Of a stretch of 21,995 bases of DNA, positions 7,332 to 14,141 are shown in pieces. This DNA is from CAXXIC01 sp964534355 (GTDB lineage Bacteria > Bacteroidota > Bacteroidia > Bacteroidales > UBA7332): the NCBI GenBank assembly GCA_964534355.1, contig CAZHNZ010000068.1:1-21995 (forward strand), read 5' to 3'. Position numbers and translations under genes: made by a program. A model generated the notes under the pieces. That model did not search any database. It was not told the origin of the DNA and worked only from the letters and a program-made list of their open reading frames with translations. Every line of letters starts with the position of its first letter. The stretch's first letter is position 1.

Positions 7332-9236
7332 ATGTCTGTTTATCAATCAATTCTTCAACAATACTGGGGATATTCCGATTTTCGGCCACTACAGGAGGAG
7401 ATTATCGACTCGGTCTGTCAGGGGCGCGATACACTTGGCCTGATGCCTACCGGAGGTGGTAAGTCGATTACGTTTCAGGTGCCCGGACTGTTTCTGGAGG
7501 GTATCACTCTGGTCATTACGCCGCTCATTGCACTGATGAAGGATCAGGTGGATAATCTGCGAAAACGCAATATCAAGGCCGCTGCGGTCTATTCGGGTAT
7601 GGGTAGTCAGGAGATACAGATTACGCTGGATAACTGTATTTTTGGTGGATACAAGTTTCTTTATATTTCGCCTGAACGTCTGTCTACAGAGTTGTTTATG
7701 CGAAAGTTACCTTATCTTAAAGTCAATTTGCTGGTAATAGATGAGGCGCATTGTATTTCGCAATGGGGGTACGATTTCCGCCCCTCTTACCTCAAAATAG
7801 CCGAGTTTCGGGAGCAATTGCCGGGAGTTCCGGTGCTGGCACTTACAGCCACAGCCACGCCTGAAGTGGTAAAAGATATTCAGGATAAACTTCACTTTGC
7901 ACAATACAATCTTTTTCAGAAAAGTTTCTACCGGCAGAATGTGGCCTATGTGGTGCGCAAATCTGACGATAAGCTGACGGAGCTGGTTCACATCATCCGA
8001 CGTGTGCCGGGCACTGCTATTGTGTACACCCGCAACCGAAAGAAAACCAGAGAGATAGCGCTGAGTTTGCAGTCACAGGGAATCTCGGCTAACTTCTTTC
8101 ATGCCGGACTGACATCCGAAGCCAAAGAGCAGCGGCAAAACGATTGGATGAACGGCGTTTTTCAGGTGATGGTCTCGACCAATGCTTTCGGTATGGGTAT
8201 TGATAAGCCGGATGTGCGACTGGTGGTTCATGCCGATTTGCCCGATTCGCTGGAGGAGTATTACCAGGAGGCGGGTAGGGCAGGGCGCGATGGGAAAAAG
8301 TCCTTTGCGGTTGCACTTTTGGCTAAAACCGACAAAACAACATTGCGCAAAAGGCTTTCGGATGCTTTTCCTGACCGAAGTTTTATAAAGGATGTTTACG
8401 AAAAACTGGGCAGTTTCTATTGTGTTGCTGTGGGATCCGGCTTTGAGTCTGTTTTTGATTTCGACCTCAATGAGTTTTGTCAACGATACAAACTACCGAT
8501 GTTGCCCACACACCATGCGCTTAAACTGCTTTCGCAGTCTGCTTACATCGATTATACAGATGAGGTGGACTCCAAATCGCGCGTCTTTTTTACCGTCTCG
8601 CGCGACGAGCTCTATAAGCTGAAACGTTTTGAAGCTCAAACAGACCAGGTGTTGCAAATGCTGCTGCGCAGTTATACCGGATTGTTTGCCGACTATGTCT
8701 ATATTCAGGAGGAACAGTTGGCCAAAACAACAGGGCTGAATGCTCAAGAGGTGTATCAGCAACTTTTGACGCTGAGTCGCAATCATGTGTTACACTACGT
8801 ACCCCGCAAAAAAACGCCTTACATTGTCTATCTGCAAAGGCGGGAAGATAAGCCTTATGTGGTGATTCCGAAGGTCGTATATGAAGAGAGAAGGGCGAGG
8901 CTCGAAAAGCGAATTGAGGGAATGATACACTACATGTCGGCAGAAAACCGGTGTAGAAGTCAGATTCTGTTGTCTTATTTTGGTGAGACTACGGCAGGTA
9001 TGTGCGGTACATGCGACTACTGTCTGAGTAAAAAAGAGAACGGGCTGAGCAATTTCCGGTTTGTACAGATAGAGGCCGCAATTATGCAGGCATTGGCTAC
9101 CGGATGTCGTCCTTACGATGAGGTTGTGCGCGAATTGAGCTTTAAGCCGGATGAAACCATTCAGGTAATCCGGTTTTTGATGGATGAAGGGACTTTGTTG
9201 CACCGCGATGGTCTTATTCGCCGCAGGCAGGTCTAA
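7332..9236 (+). CDS. recQ: ATP-dependent DNA helicase RecQ, Bacteroidetes variant
   Basis: A 634-residue 3'-5' superfamily 2 helicase. Start ATG 7332, 4 bases after the recJ stop; a TTG codon 15 bases upstream would overlap recJ and is less likely. Motifs: motif 0 FRPLQ, Walker A MPTGGGKS (38-45), DEAH (137-140) with the RecQ aromatic loop CISQWGYDFRPSY, LTATATPEV, and motif VI QEAGRAGRDG. A four-cysteine zinc site follows: Cys541, Cys558, Cys561, Cys564 (C-x16-C-x2-C-x2-C, the same spacing as E. coli RecQ). The cluster lies about 160 residues later than in E. coli because of an inserted region with winged-helix-like segments (about 375-520). Only ~70 residues follow the zinc site, so a standard HRDC domain is absent. 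Its stop interlocks with that of the convergent NUDIX regulator gene. Confidence 0.95.
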   Translation: MSVYQSILQQYWGYSDFRPLQEEIIDSVCQGRDTLGLMPTGGGKSITFQVPGLFLEGITLVITPLIALMKDQVDNLRKRNIKAAAVYSGMGSQEIQITLDNCIFGGYKFLYISPERLSTELFMRKLPYLKVNLLVIDEAHCISQWGYDFRPSYLKIAEFREQLPGVPVLALTATATPEVVKDIQDKLHFAQYNLFQKSFYRQNVAYVVRKSDDKLTELVHIIRRVPGTAIVYTRNRKKTREIALSLQSQGISANFFHAGLTSEAKEQRQNDWMNGVFQVMVSTNAFGMGIDKPDVRLVVHADLPDSLEEYYQEAGRAGRDGKKSFAVALLAKTDKTTLRKRLSDAFPDRSFIKDVYEKLGSFYCVAVGSGFESVFDFDLNEFCQRYKLPMLPTHHALKLLSQSAYIDYTDEVDSKSRVFFTVSRDELYKLKRFEAQTDQVLQMLLRSYTGLFADYVYIQEEQLAKTTGLNAQEVYQQLLTLSRNHVLHYVPRKKTPYIVYLQRREDKPYVVIPKVVYEERRARLEKRIEGMIHYMSAENRCRSQILLSYFGETTAGMCGTCDYCLSKKENGLSNFRFVQIEAAIMQALATGCRPYDEVVRELSFKPDETIQVIRFLMDEGTLLHRDGLIRRRQV

Positions 9237-9922
9237 AACTCGTAACTTGTTTGCAATAAGGCCATTCTGTCTTGTTTGAACTGATAAAAATAGGCGCCCT
9301 TTTTCGAACTGCTTTTATCTATTTCGTCCAGTTTTTGCAGGAAACCCATGCTCAGCATCTTCTTTCTGAAATTCCGTTTATCCATTTCGTGCCCATAAAT
9401 TGCTTCGTAAAGCGATTGCAGCTGTGTCATCGTAAATTTCTCGGGCAATAAGTTAAATCCAATGGGTTGAAGTGACGCTTTTCGGCGTAGTATGGTGATT
9501 GCATCAGCTACCATCTGAGAGTGGTCGAAAATCAGCTCTTCTGCCTGATTTATATTCATCCAGAATGCATTGTGTTGTTTTATGAGCTCCTCATCATACG
9601 AAGAAAGGTCGATCAACGCATAATAGACCGATGAGATAACCCGCTCGCCGGGGTCGCGATCTACGGCTCCGTAGGTTCCTACCTGCTCCATAAAGATATT
9701 TTCGAGACCGGTGAGATTGGTCAGAACCCGTGTTGCAGCCTGATTCAACGACTCGTTTTCCCGAATAAATCCACCCATGAGCGAAACACCTCCTTTGGCC
9801 GGCTCCATTTCGCGGTGGTGCACCAGTAGTTTTATTTCATTCTCCAGAAAACCGAGAATAATGCAATCGACAGCAACGAGAAAAGAGTCCTGCGAACTAT
9901 AATAAGTAGATTGATGTGGCAT
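9233..9922 (-). CDS. NUDIX-fold transcriptional regulator, AraR/NrtR-like
   Basis: A 229-residue cytoplasmic regulator. Residues about 12-150 form a Nudix domain and about 155-229 a winged helix-turn-helix (MTQLQSLYEAIYG..., FRKKMLSMGFLQKLDE). The Nudix box G-x5-E-x7-R is present at Gly51, Glu57 and Arg65, but the catalytic REUxEE glutamates are replaced (Val66, Asn69, Leu70), so it should bind a ligand rather than hydrolyse one. This matches the AraR group of Bacteroides, NUDIX-derived regulators of L-arabinose genes, and it lies next to a sodium/sugar symporter and an aldose epimerase, the same company as B. thetaiotaomicron AraR as I recall it. The sugar here is inferred from context and could be another pentose or hexose. 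Its 3' end overlaps recQ by 4 bases, tail to tail. Confidence 0.85.
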   Translation of the reverse strand: MPHQSTYYSSQDSFLVAVDCIILGFLENEIKLLVHHREMEPAKGGVSLMGGFIRENESLNQAATRVLTNLTGLENIFMEQVGTYGAVDRDPGERVISSVYYALIDLSSYDEELIKQHNAFWMNINQAEELIFDHSQMVADAITILRRKASLQPIGFNLLPEKFTMTQLQSLYEAIYGHEMDKRNFRKKMLSMGFLQKLDEIDKSSSKKGAYFYQFKQDRMALLQTSYEF

Positions 9923-9951
9923 ACAAAATGTAGTGTGATAGAATAATTTGC

Positions 9952-9959
9952 CAAAGGTA
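9952..9959 (-). promoter_or_regulatory. Possible -7 box for the NUDIX regulator gene
   Basis: On the minus strand this reads TACCTTTG, an exact TAnnTTTG match, about 30 bases upstream of the regulator's ATG. No TTTG or TTG lies 19 bases further upstream, because that stretch is the stem of the preceding terminator. Only the -7 half is supported. Confidence 0.38.
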
Positions 9960-9993
9960 AAAAAAATTGCCGAAACGACGGTTTCGGCAATTT
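9959..9993 (-). terminator. Intrinsic terminator of the galM-symporter operon
   Basis: A perfect 13-bp inverted repeat, AAATTGCCGAAAC (9964-9976) and GTTTCGGCAATTT (9981-9993), with a 4-base loop. On the minus strand the stem is followed by a run of eight T (complement of 9959-9966). It sits 25 bases past the symporter stop and separates it from the regulator gene. Confidence 0.9.
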
Positions 9994-10017
9994 AAATAAT
10001 TGTTATCTGTTTGATTA

Positions 10018-11763
10018 TTACCAGAAATACCAGTAAAATGCTGCGCAAAAAGCAACCACTCCGATAGATGCAACCACATCCCATACATTCCAGCTATTGC
10101 GGATAAGGGTTTTGTAATCGCCGGTAAAGGTAATTGCTTCAATCTGCTTATCGGTCGGTTTGGGTGTGAAAAACGATACGACCACCATCATCAGCATAAT
10201 GAATACCAACAGCCAAATCTCAAAAATAAGCCAGTTGGTATGCCAAAACCATGTAGTGGATTCCCAGTACCAGCCCGTTATAGCGTCTTTGCCGCTGTTG
10301 GTCAGGATGTTGGTGAGTAAACGCACCATGCCGAGCAAAAAGCCGACAATCATACCGGCTTCACCTGCTTTGGGGGTGATTCTTTTGGAAAATATGCCCA
10401 GTACAAACACGGCTACCATGGCCGGTGCCAGCAGAGACTGAATGCCTTGCAGATAGTCGTAAAGGCTACCGAGGCTCATCATAACCGGTATCCAGATTAT
10501 ACCCAGTACAACGACAACCACTGTGGCAATTCGTCCGACCAATACATATCTTGCCTCACTTTTTCCCTTAAACATGGGTTTGTAAAAGTCTTCGGTAAAC
10601 AACGTGGCGCACGAATTGAAGAAAGCAGCCAAAGAGGCCACCAGTGCTGAGATGAAGCCAATCGTAACGATTCCTTTTACGCCGGCGGGCAAAACAAATT
10701 TCACCATCGAACCAAAGGCCGTATCGGGATCTTCGAGCGTAAATCCGCTGTCGGGACGCGCAGCAAGTGCGGCCGCAATCATACCCGGAATAAGGAACAT
10801 AAACACAGGCAATAATTTGAAATAACCGGCTGCAATGGTACCTCTGCGGGCACGTTTCATCACAACATCGTTTGCCTCACCTTTTGTTTGTCCCAATACC
10901 CGCTGCACAATGTGCTGATCTGTACACCAATACCAGAAACCAATAATGGAAGCACCGATAAACACCCAGAATCCGGGATAATCGTCGTACAATGGATCGC
11001 CTGTTTCGAAGTGAAACATGTGGTTGGTTCCATAAGAAACCCCGTCAACACCTTTGTTCAGCGTTCTCGAATAGTCGATCATGGCCGACCAACCATCGGC
11101 AATGCTACCTCCGCCCAGTGCAGAGAGTCCGAGGAAAAGCACCAGAAATGAGCCAATAATCAGTATAGGTGTTTGAATGGCAGACAATGTCATTACCCCC
11201 TTCATACCCCCGAAAACGGTGAAAACACCCGTCAATACAATCAGTCCGATAGCCCCGTACCAGAATGGCAATCCGAGAAGACTTTCCATGAAAATACCCC
11301 CGGTAAAGGCGGTTACACTCACTTTGGTCAATATGTACGCAATCAGAGTGATGATGGATAACCACGAACCTGTAGCCGGTGTGTAGCGGTATTTGAGGAA
11401 ATCGGGCATGGTAATGATTTTACCCATCTTGTTGTTCATCAGTTGGTAAAACGGAACGAAGAGCCATCCCAAAATAAGGATCATCCAGCCCTGCATCTCC
11501 CAGTGAGCCATTCCCACACCTGCTTTTGCGCCGGTGCCGGCCAGTCCTACCAGGTGTTCCGAGCCAATGTTTGCCGCAAAAATAGCTGCACCAATAATAT
11601 ACCAGGGTTCGCCTTTGCCGAAGAGGTAGTCTTCGCTGTTTGCACCCTGTTGCATTCGCTTGTCTTTTTGTACAGAGCGCCATACGGCCCACGATACAGC
11701 CAAGATGCCCACTGCGATAATCACCCAGTCGAGCCAAATAAATTCATGTGAATTCCAATTCAT
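10018..11763 (-). CDS. Sodium/sugar symporter of the SSS (SLC5, SGLT-like) family
   Basis: A 581-residue inner-membrane protein with 13-14 hydrophobic segments, as expected for SGLT-type transporters that couple sodium entry to sugar uptake. Family marks: SEDYLFGKGEPWYIIGAAIFAANIGSEHLVG in the first helices (residues 43-73, aligned with the sodium-site region of vSGLT), GGMKGVMTLSAIQTPIL, and FWYWCTDQHIVQRVLG (276-291), which corresponds to the vSGLT FWxxNQxxxQR-type helix at the sugar site. It lies 75 bases downstream of the galM-like gene on the same strand and ends in a strong terminator, forming a two-gene operon. The linked AraR-like regulator suggests L-arabinose or a related sugar as substrate; the sequence alone does not prove which. 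Confidence 0.92.
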   Translation of the reverse strand: MNWNSHEFIWLDWVIIAVGILAVSWAVWRSVQKDKRMQQGANSEDYLFGKGEPWYIIGAAIFAANIGSEHLVGLAGTGAKAGVGMAHWEMQGWMILILGWLFVPFYQLMNNKMGKIITMPDFLKYRYTPATGSWLSIITLIAYILTKVSVTAFTGGIFMESLLGLPFWYGAIGLIVLTGVFTVFGGMKGVMTLSAIQTPILIIGSFLVLFLGLSALGGGSIADGWSAMIDYSRTLNKGVDGVSYGTNHMFHFETGDPLYDDYPGFWVFIGASIIGFWYWCTDQHIVQRVLGQTKGEANDVVMKRARRGTIAAGYFKLLPVFMFLIPGMIAAALAARPDSGFTLEDPDTAFGSMVKFVLPAGVKGIVTIGFISALVASLAAFFNSCATLFTEDFYKPMFKGKSEARYVLVGRIATVVVVVLGIIWIPVMMSLGSLYDYLQGIQSLLAPAMVAVFVLGIFSKRITPKAGEAGMIVGFLLGMVRLLTNILTNSGKDAITGWYWESTTWFWHTNWLIFEIWLLVFIMLMMVVVSFFTPKPTDKQIEAITFTGDYKTLIRNSWNVWDVVASIGVVAFCAAFYWYFW

Positions 11764-11838
11764 GATTTCTGTTTTTGTTAATGAAGGGAACCTGTGTTGT
11801 GTTTCACCGGTTCGGGTTGATAAATTATGTTTTACTTG

Positions 11839-13023
11839 TTAATTCGCTAAGGGGACTTGGCAGTTTGGCATTTTACAACCGGCTGTTTCTGCTTTTTCTA
11901 CCGAAAATTTGTAGATGCAGGTGTGCTTATAGGTTTCGCCCGGACGAAGCACTGTGGTCGGGAACTGAGGCTTGTTGGGACTGTCGGGGTAGTGTTGTGT
12001 TTCCAGGCAGAAACCGCTTCTGAAAGGATAGACGTGGCTAAACTTACCCGCATTGTCGTTCAGGAAGTTACCCCCATAAAACTGAATGCCGGGTTCGGTA
12101 GTGAATACCTCCATCACACGTCCACTTTTGGGATCCATCACTTTGGCTGCCAGGCTCAATTCGCCGGCTGCTTTTTTGTTCAGCACCCAGTTGTGATCGT
12201 AGCCTTTGCCATATTTAATTTGCGTATTGGTGCTGTCGATGCGGGCACCAATAGCTGTTGGTTTGCGGAAATCGAAAGGCGAACCCGCTACTGTGGCTAT
12301 TTCTCCGGTTGGTATCAGCGTGCTGTCTACCGGTGTGTAGTTGTCAGCATTCAGGGTCAGCAGATGGTCGTTGATTGTTGCAGAGCCTTCACCGGCCAGG
12401 TTGAAATATGAGTGGTGAGTCAGGTTGACAATCGTCGCTTTGTCAGTGGTGGCTTCGTAGGTAATTTTAAACTCGTTGGACTGTGTGAGCGTATAGACCA
12501 TTTTCACCGTCAATGTGCCGGGATATCCCTCTTCGCCATCTTTCGATATGTAGCTGAATTCTATGGTTGTATCGTTGGGTTGTACCGCATCCCACACCTT
12601 TTTGTGAAATCCGGTTGGCCCACCGTGTAGCGTGTTGCCATTGTCGTTGGCTGTCAGCTTGTAGGTGGTGCTGTCAATTTTAAAGGTGGCTTTGTCTATC
12701 CGGTTTCCGAAACGACCCACAGCCGTTCCGAAAAATGATTCGGGCATGGTGAGATATTTGTCCAGATTCTCGAAGCCGAAAACGATATCGGCCATTTTTC
12801 CCTCTTTGTCGGGTGTCAGCAGCGACACTACTTTTGCACCGTAGTTGGTTACGCAAATTTCGATGCCGTTTTTGTTTTTCAAAACAAACAAGTCGGTTTT
12901 TTTGCCCTCAATCTCTTTTTGAAAATCGGATTTTAATAATCCCGATATGGTTTTTTCGGATTTGCTTTGGCAGCCTGTCCACAACAATGCGGCTGCAGCG
13001 ATGCAGAGAAATGTTTTTTTCAT
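11839..13023 (-). CDS. galM: Aldose 1-epimerase (galactose mutarotase family), predicted lipoprotein
   Basis: A 394-residue enzyme interconverting alpha and beta anomers of aldoses. The start at 13023 gives a lipoprotein signal (MKKTFLCIAAAALLWTGC, Cys18); an in-frame ATG 75 bases upstream (13098) would bury that signal and lie within the promoter. Catalytic residues are visible: Arg106 in GRFGNRI, His133 in LHGGP, His203/204 in LTHHSYFNLAG, and the base Glu341 in LETQHYPDSPN. It is thus probably anchored in the envelope and acts on incoming sugar before the symporter 75 bases downstream. An 18-residue tail past the normal end (after YKFS) holds two cysteines (CKMPNC), unusual for the family. 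The gene symbol is by family; in an arabinose context it would be araM-like. Confidence 0.92.
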   Translation of the reverse strand: MKKTFLCIAAAALLWTGCQSKSEKTISGLLKSDFQKEIEGKKTDLFVLKNKNGIEICVTNYGAKVVSLLTPDKEGKMADIVFGFENLDKYLTMPESFFGTAVGRFGNRIDKATFKIDSTTYKLTANDNGNTLHGGPTGFHKKVWDAVQPNDTTIEFSYISKDGEEGYPGTLTVKMVYTLTQSNEFKITYEATTDKATIVNLTHHSYFNLAGEGSATINDHLLTLNADNYTPVDSTLIPTGEIATVAGSPFDFRKPTAIGARIDSTNTQIKYGKGYDHNWVLNKKAAGELSLAAKVMDPKSGRVMEVFTTEPGIQFYGGNFLNDNAGKFSHVYPFRSGFCLETQHYPDSPNKPQFPTTVLRPGETYKHTCIYKFSVEKAETAGCKMPNCQVPLAN

Positions 13024-13056
13024 AGTTTCGACAATCAGTATAAAGGTTAATTGCGC

Positions 13057-13087
13057 CAAAAGTATCTCATTTTTTTTGCATGGCAAA
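13057..13087 (-). promoter_or_regulatory. Bacteroidetes-type promoter for the galM-symporter operon
   Basis: On the minus strand, TTTG (13087-13084), 19 bases, then TACTTTTG (13064-13057): an exact match to the -33 TTTG / -7 TAnnTTTG consensus with the expected spacing. The -7 box ends 33 bases before the galM ATG. The -33 box lies inside a short inverted repeat, TTTTGC-ATG-GCAAAA (13074-13088). Confidence 0.75.
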
Positions 13088-13104
13088 ATTTTTTTCATGA
13101 AAAA

Positions 13105-13121
13105 AGTGTATTGTGTACACT
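13105..13121. promoter_or_regulatory. Candidate operator for the AraR-like regulator
   Basis: AGTGTATTGTGTACACT is an inverted repeat with 6-bp arms AGTGTA/TACACT and a 5-base centre. It starts 17 bases upstream of the -33 box of the galM promoter, and a second palindrome, TTTTTTCATGAAAAAA (13090-13105), fills the space between. Assignment to the regulator is by position only. Confidence 0.5.
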
Positions 13122-13170
13122 AAAAAATTGTATCTAATCTGATATTCCTTTAAATAGCTGTTTTACAACA

Positions 13171-13240
13171 TATATAATGCATAATTCGTAATGCATAATG
13201 CACAATGCTCAATTCATAATGCATGATTTACAATTCATAT
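13171..13240. repeat. Degenerate short direct repeats (AATGCAT/AATTCAT type)
   Basis: About six imperfect copies of a 9-11 base unit built on ATAATGCATAATTCGTAATG; for example TAATGCATAA recurs, followed by CAATGCTCAATTCATAATGC. The same unit appears once more near 13515-13526. It resembles decaying intergenic filler repeats common in Bacteroidetes. Confidence 0.55.
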
Positions 13241-13284
13241 TTTGGGATGCGTTCATATTGAAGTGCATCGGGCGGTGATGTGTA

Positions 13285-13304
13285 ATTATTTTTCGAAAAA
13301 TAAT
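13285..13304. repeat. Perfect 20-bp palindrome
   Basis: ATTATTTTTCGAAAAATAAT reads identically on both strands, centred on TTCGAA. With no loop and a low GC content it is a poor terminator and more like a dimeric protein-binding site or chance in AT-rich DNA. Confidence 0.5.
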
Positions 13305-13562
13305 AAAACGGGTGTTACGTTTTCTGTATTGTTTCGTCCTCTATACATACGACAAAACTTCGGTCGGGAAAAATTATTTTTGCTAAAACTGAATTTTTTT
13401 TCATTTCAGTGCAACCAAACCGATTGAAGTTTACGTCTAACAGACAAATAAGCAAATCAGCGAACAGGGACACAGAAACTCAATTTTGACGTATAAGTGT
13501 GCTTTGTGTTCTATGTAATGCATAATACTGTGTAAATATTAATAGTTTAAAATCAATTCATT

Positions 13563-13991
13563 ATGAAACGTTCAATGAGAGTTTTTAGTGTTAGCCAACT
13601 GATTATGTGTGTGGCAATGGTTATGTTTTCTTTTTCGGCATCTGCCAAAAACAGAGGTAGCATTAAGGTGCAGGTGATGGACAAAGAGAATCAGCCGGTA
13701 GATTATGCTATGGCTGAGCTTCGGGATGTAGCGACGGGTAAGGTTGTTAAGAAATGCTTAACCAATGAGCGGGGTGAGCTTATCCTCAAACGGGTAAAGC
13801 CGGGTCAATACATCGTGGCGGTGAATACTCCCGGTTTTAATCCTTTCGAATCGGCAAAGCTTACCGTAGTGGCCGGAAAAGAGATACAGCCAATCAGTCA
13901 GTTGTATGTGATGGAAGGGAATCTGACCAACGATCTGAACATCACCGAAACGCCAAAGGTAGTCAGGGATTCGACTTTGCAAACCAATTAA
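13563..13991 (+). CDS. Small secreted carboxypeptidase-regulatory-like (CarboxypepD_reg) protein
   Basis: A 142-residue protein with a signal peptide (cut after SFSASA, near residue 28) and one beta-sandwich domain of the carboxypeptidase regulatory type at about 31-118: GSIKVQVMDKENQPVDYAMA, then TNERGELILKRVKPGQYIVAVNTPGF. This transthyretin-like fold often sits at the N-terminus of SusC/TonB-dependent receptors and surface enzymes in Bacteroidetes; here it stands alone, with only a ~25-residue tail after it. It is probably periplasmic. It is a single-gene unit with a hairpin terminator downstream and no operon partner. No enzymatic activity is expected; its partner is unknown. Confidence 0.8.
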   Translation: MKRSMRVFSVSQLIMCVAMVMFSFSASAKNRGSIKVQVMDKENQPVDYAMAELRDVATGKVVKKCLTNERGELILKRVKPGQYIVAVNTPGFNPFESAKLTVVAGKEIQPISQLYVMEGNLTNDLNITETPKVVRDSTLQTN

Positions 13992-14023
13992 TCTCTTATA
14001 ATTAAATATGTTAACTATCTCGA

Positions 14024-14062
14024 AAAGCCGTTGCCCTGTGAAGAGCGACGGCTTTGCTATTT
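14024..14062 (+). terminator. Hairpin terminator after the carboxypeptidase-regulatory-like gene
   Basis: AAAGCCGTTGC (14024-14034) pairs with GCGACGGCTTT (14045-14055), 11 bp including one G-U pair, with a 10-base loop. The downstream T-run is weak (GCTATTTT), so efficiency is uncertain. Confidence 0.65.
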
Positions 14063-14067
14063 TACCA

Positions 14068-14114
14068 CCAAAAAAGAGAGGCGCAAAGGGAAGATTGAGT
14101 CTCCCTTTGCGCCT
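14068..14114 (-). terminator. Intrinsic terminator of serA
   Basis: AGGCGCAAAGGGA (14079-14091) is perfectly complementary to TCCCTTTGCGCCT (14102-14114), with a 10-base loop. On the minus strand the stem is followed by CTC then a T-run (complement of 14070-14075), 28 bases past the serA stop. Confidence 0.88.
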
Positions 14115-14141
14115 TTGTATGGAATGAAATTGCTCTGTTGA

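Larger units (their letters stand above)
13024..13562. other. Intergenic region between galM and the carboxypeptidase-regulatory-like gene
   Basis: A 539-base AT-rich stretch with no convincing gene. From left to right it holds the galM promoter and candidate operator (13057-13121), degenerate AT-rich repeats (13171-13240), a perfect 20-bp palindrome (13285-13304), a TAnnTTTG match on the plus strand (TATTTTTG, 13375-13382) without a -33 partner about 180 bases before the next gene, and a weak hairpin ACTGAA/TTCAGT (13388-13410). A 61-codon frame at 13242-13427 has no protein-like features. Confidence 0.7.

Noticed and set aside
11857..12411. A 184-codon open frame antisense to galM
   Set aside because: Entirely inside galM, low-complexity shadow sequence.
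13024..13098. Upstream ATG at 13098 for galM
   Set aside because: It would hide the lipoprotein signal peptide and overlap the promoter -7 and -33 boxes.
13242..13427. A 61-codon frame in the intergenic region
   Set aside because: No ribosome-binding site, no protein-like pattern, and it runs through the 20-bp palindrome.
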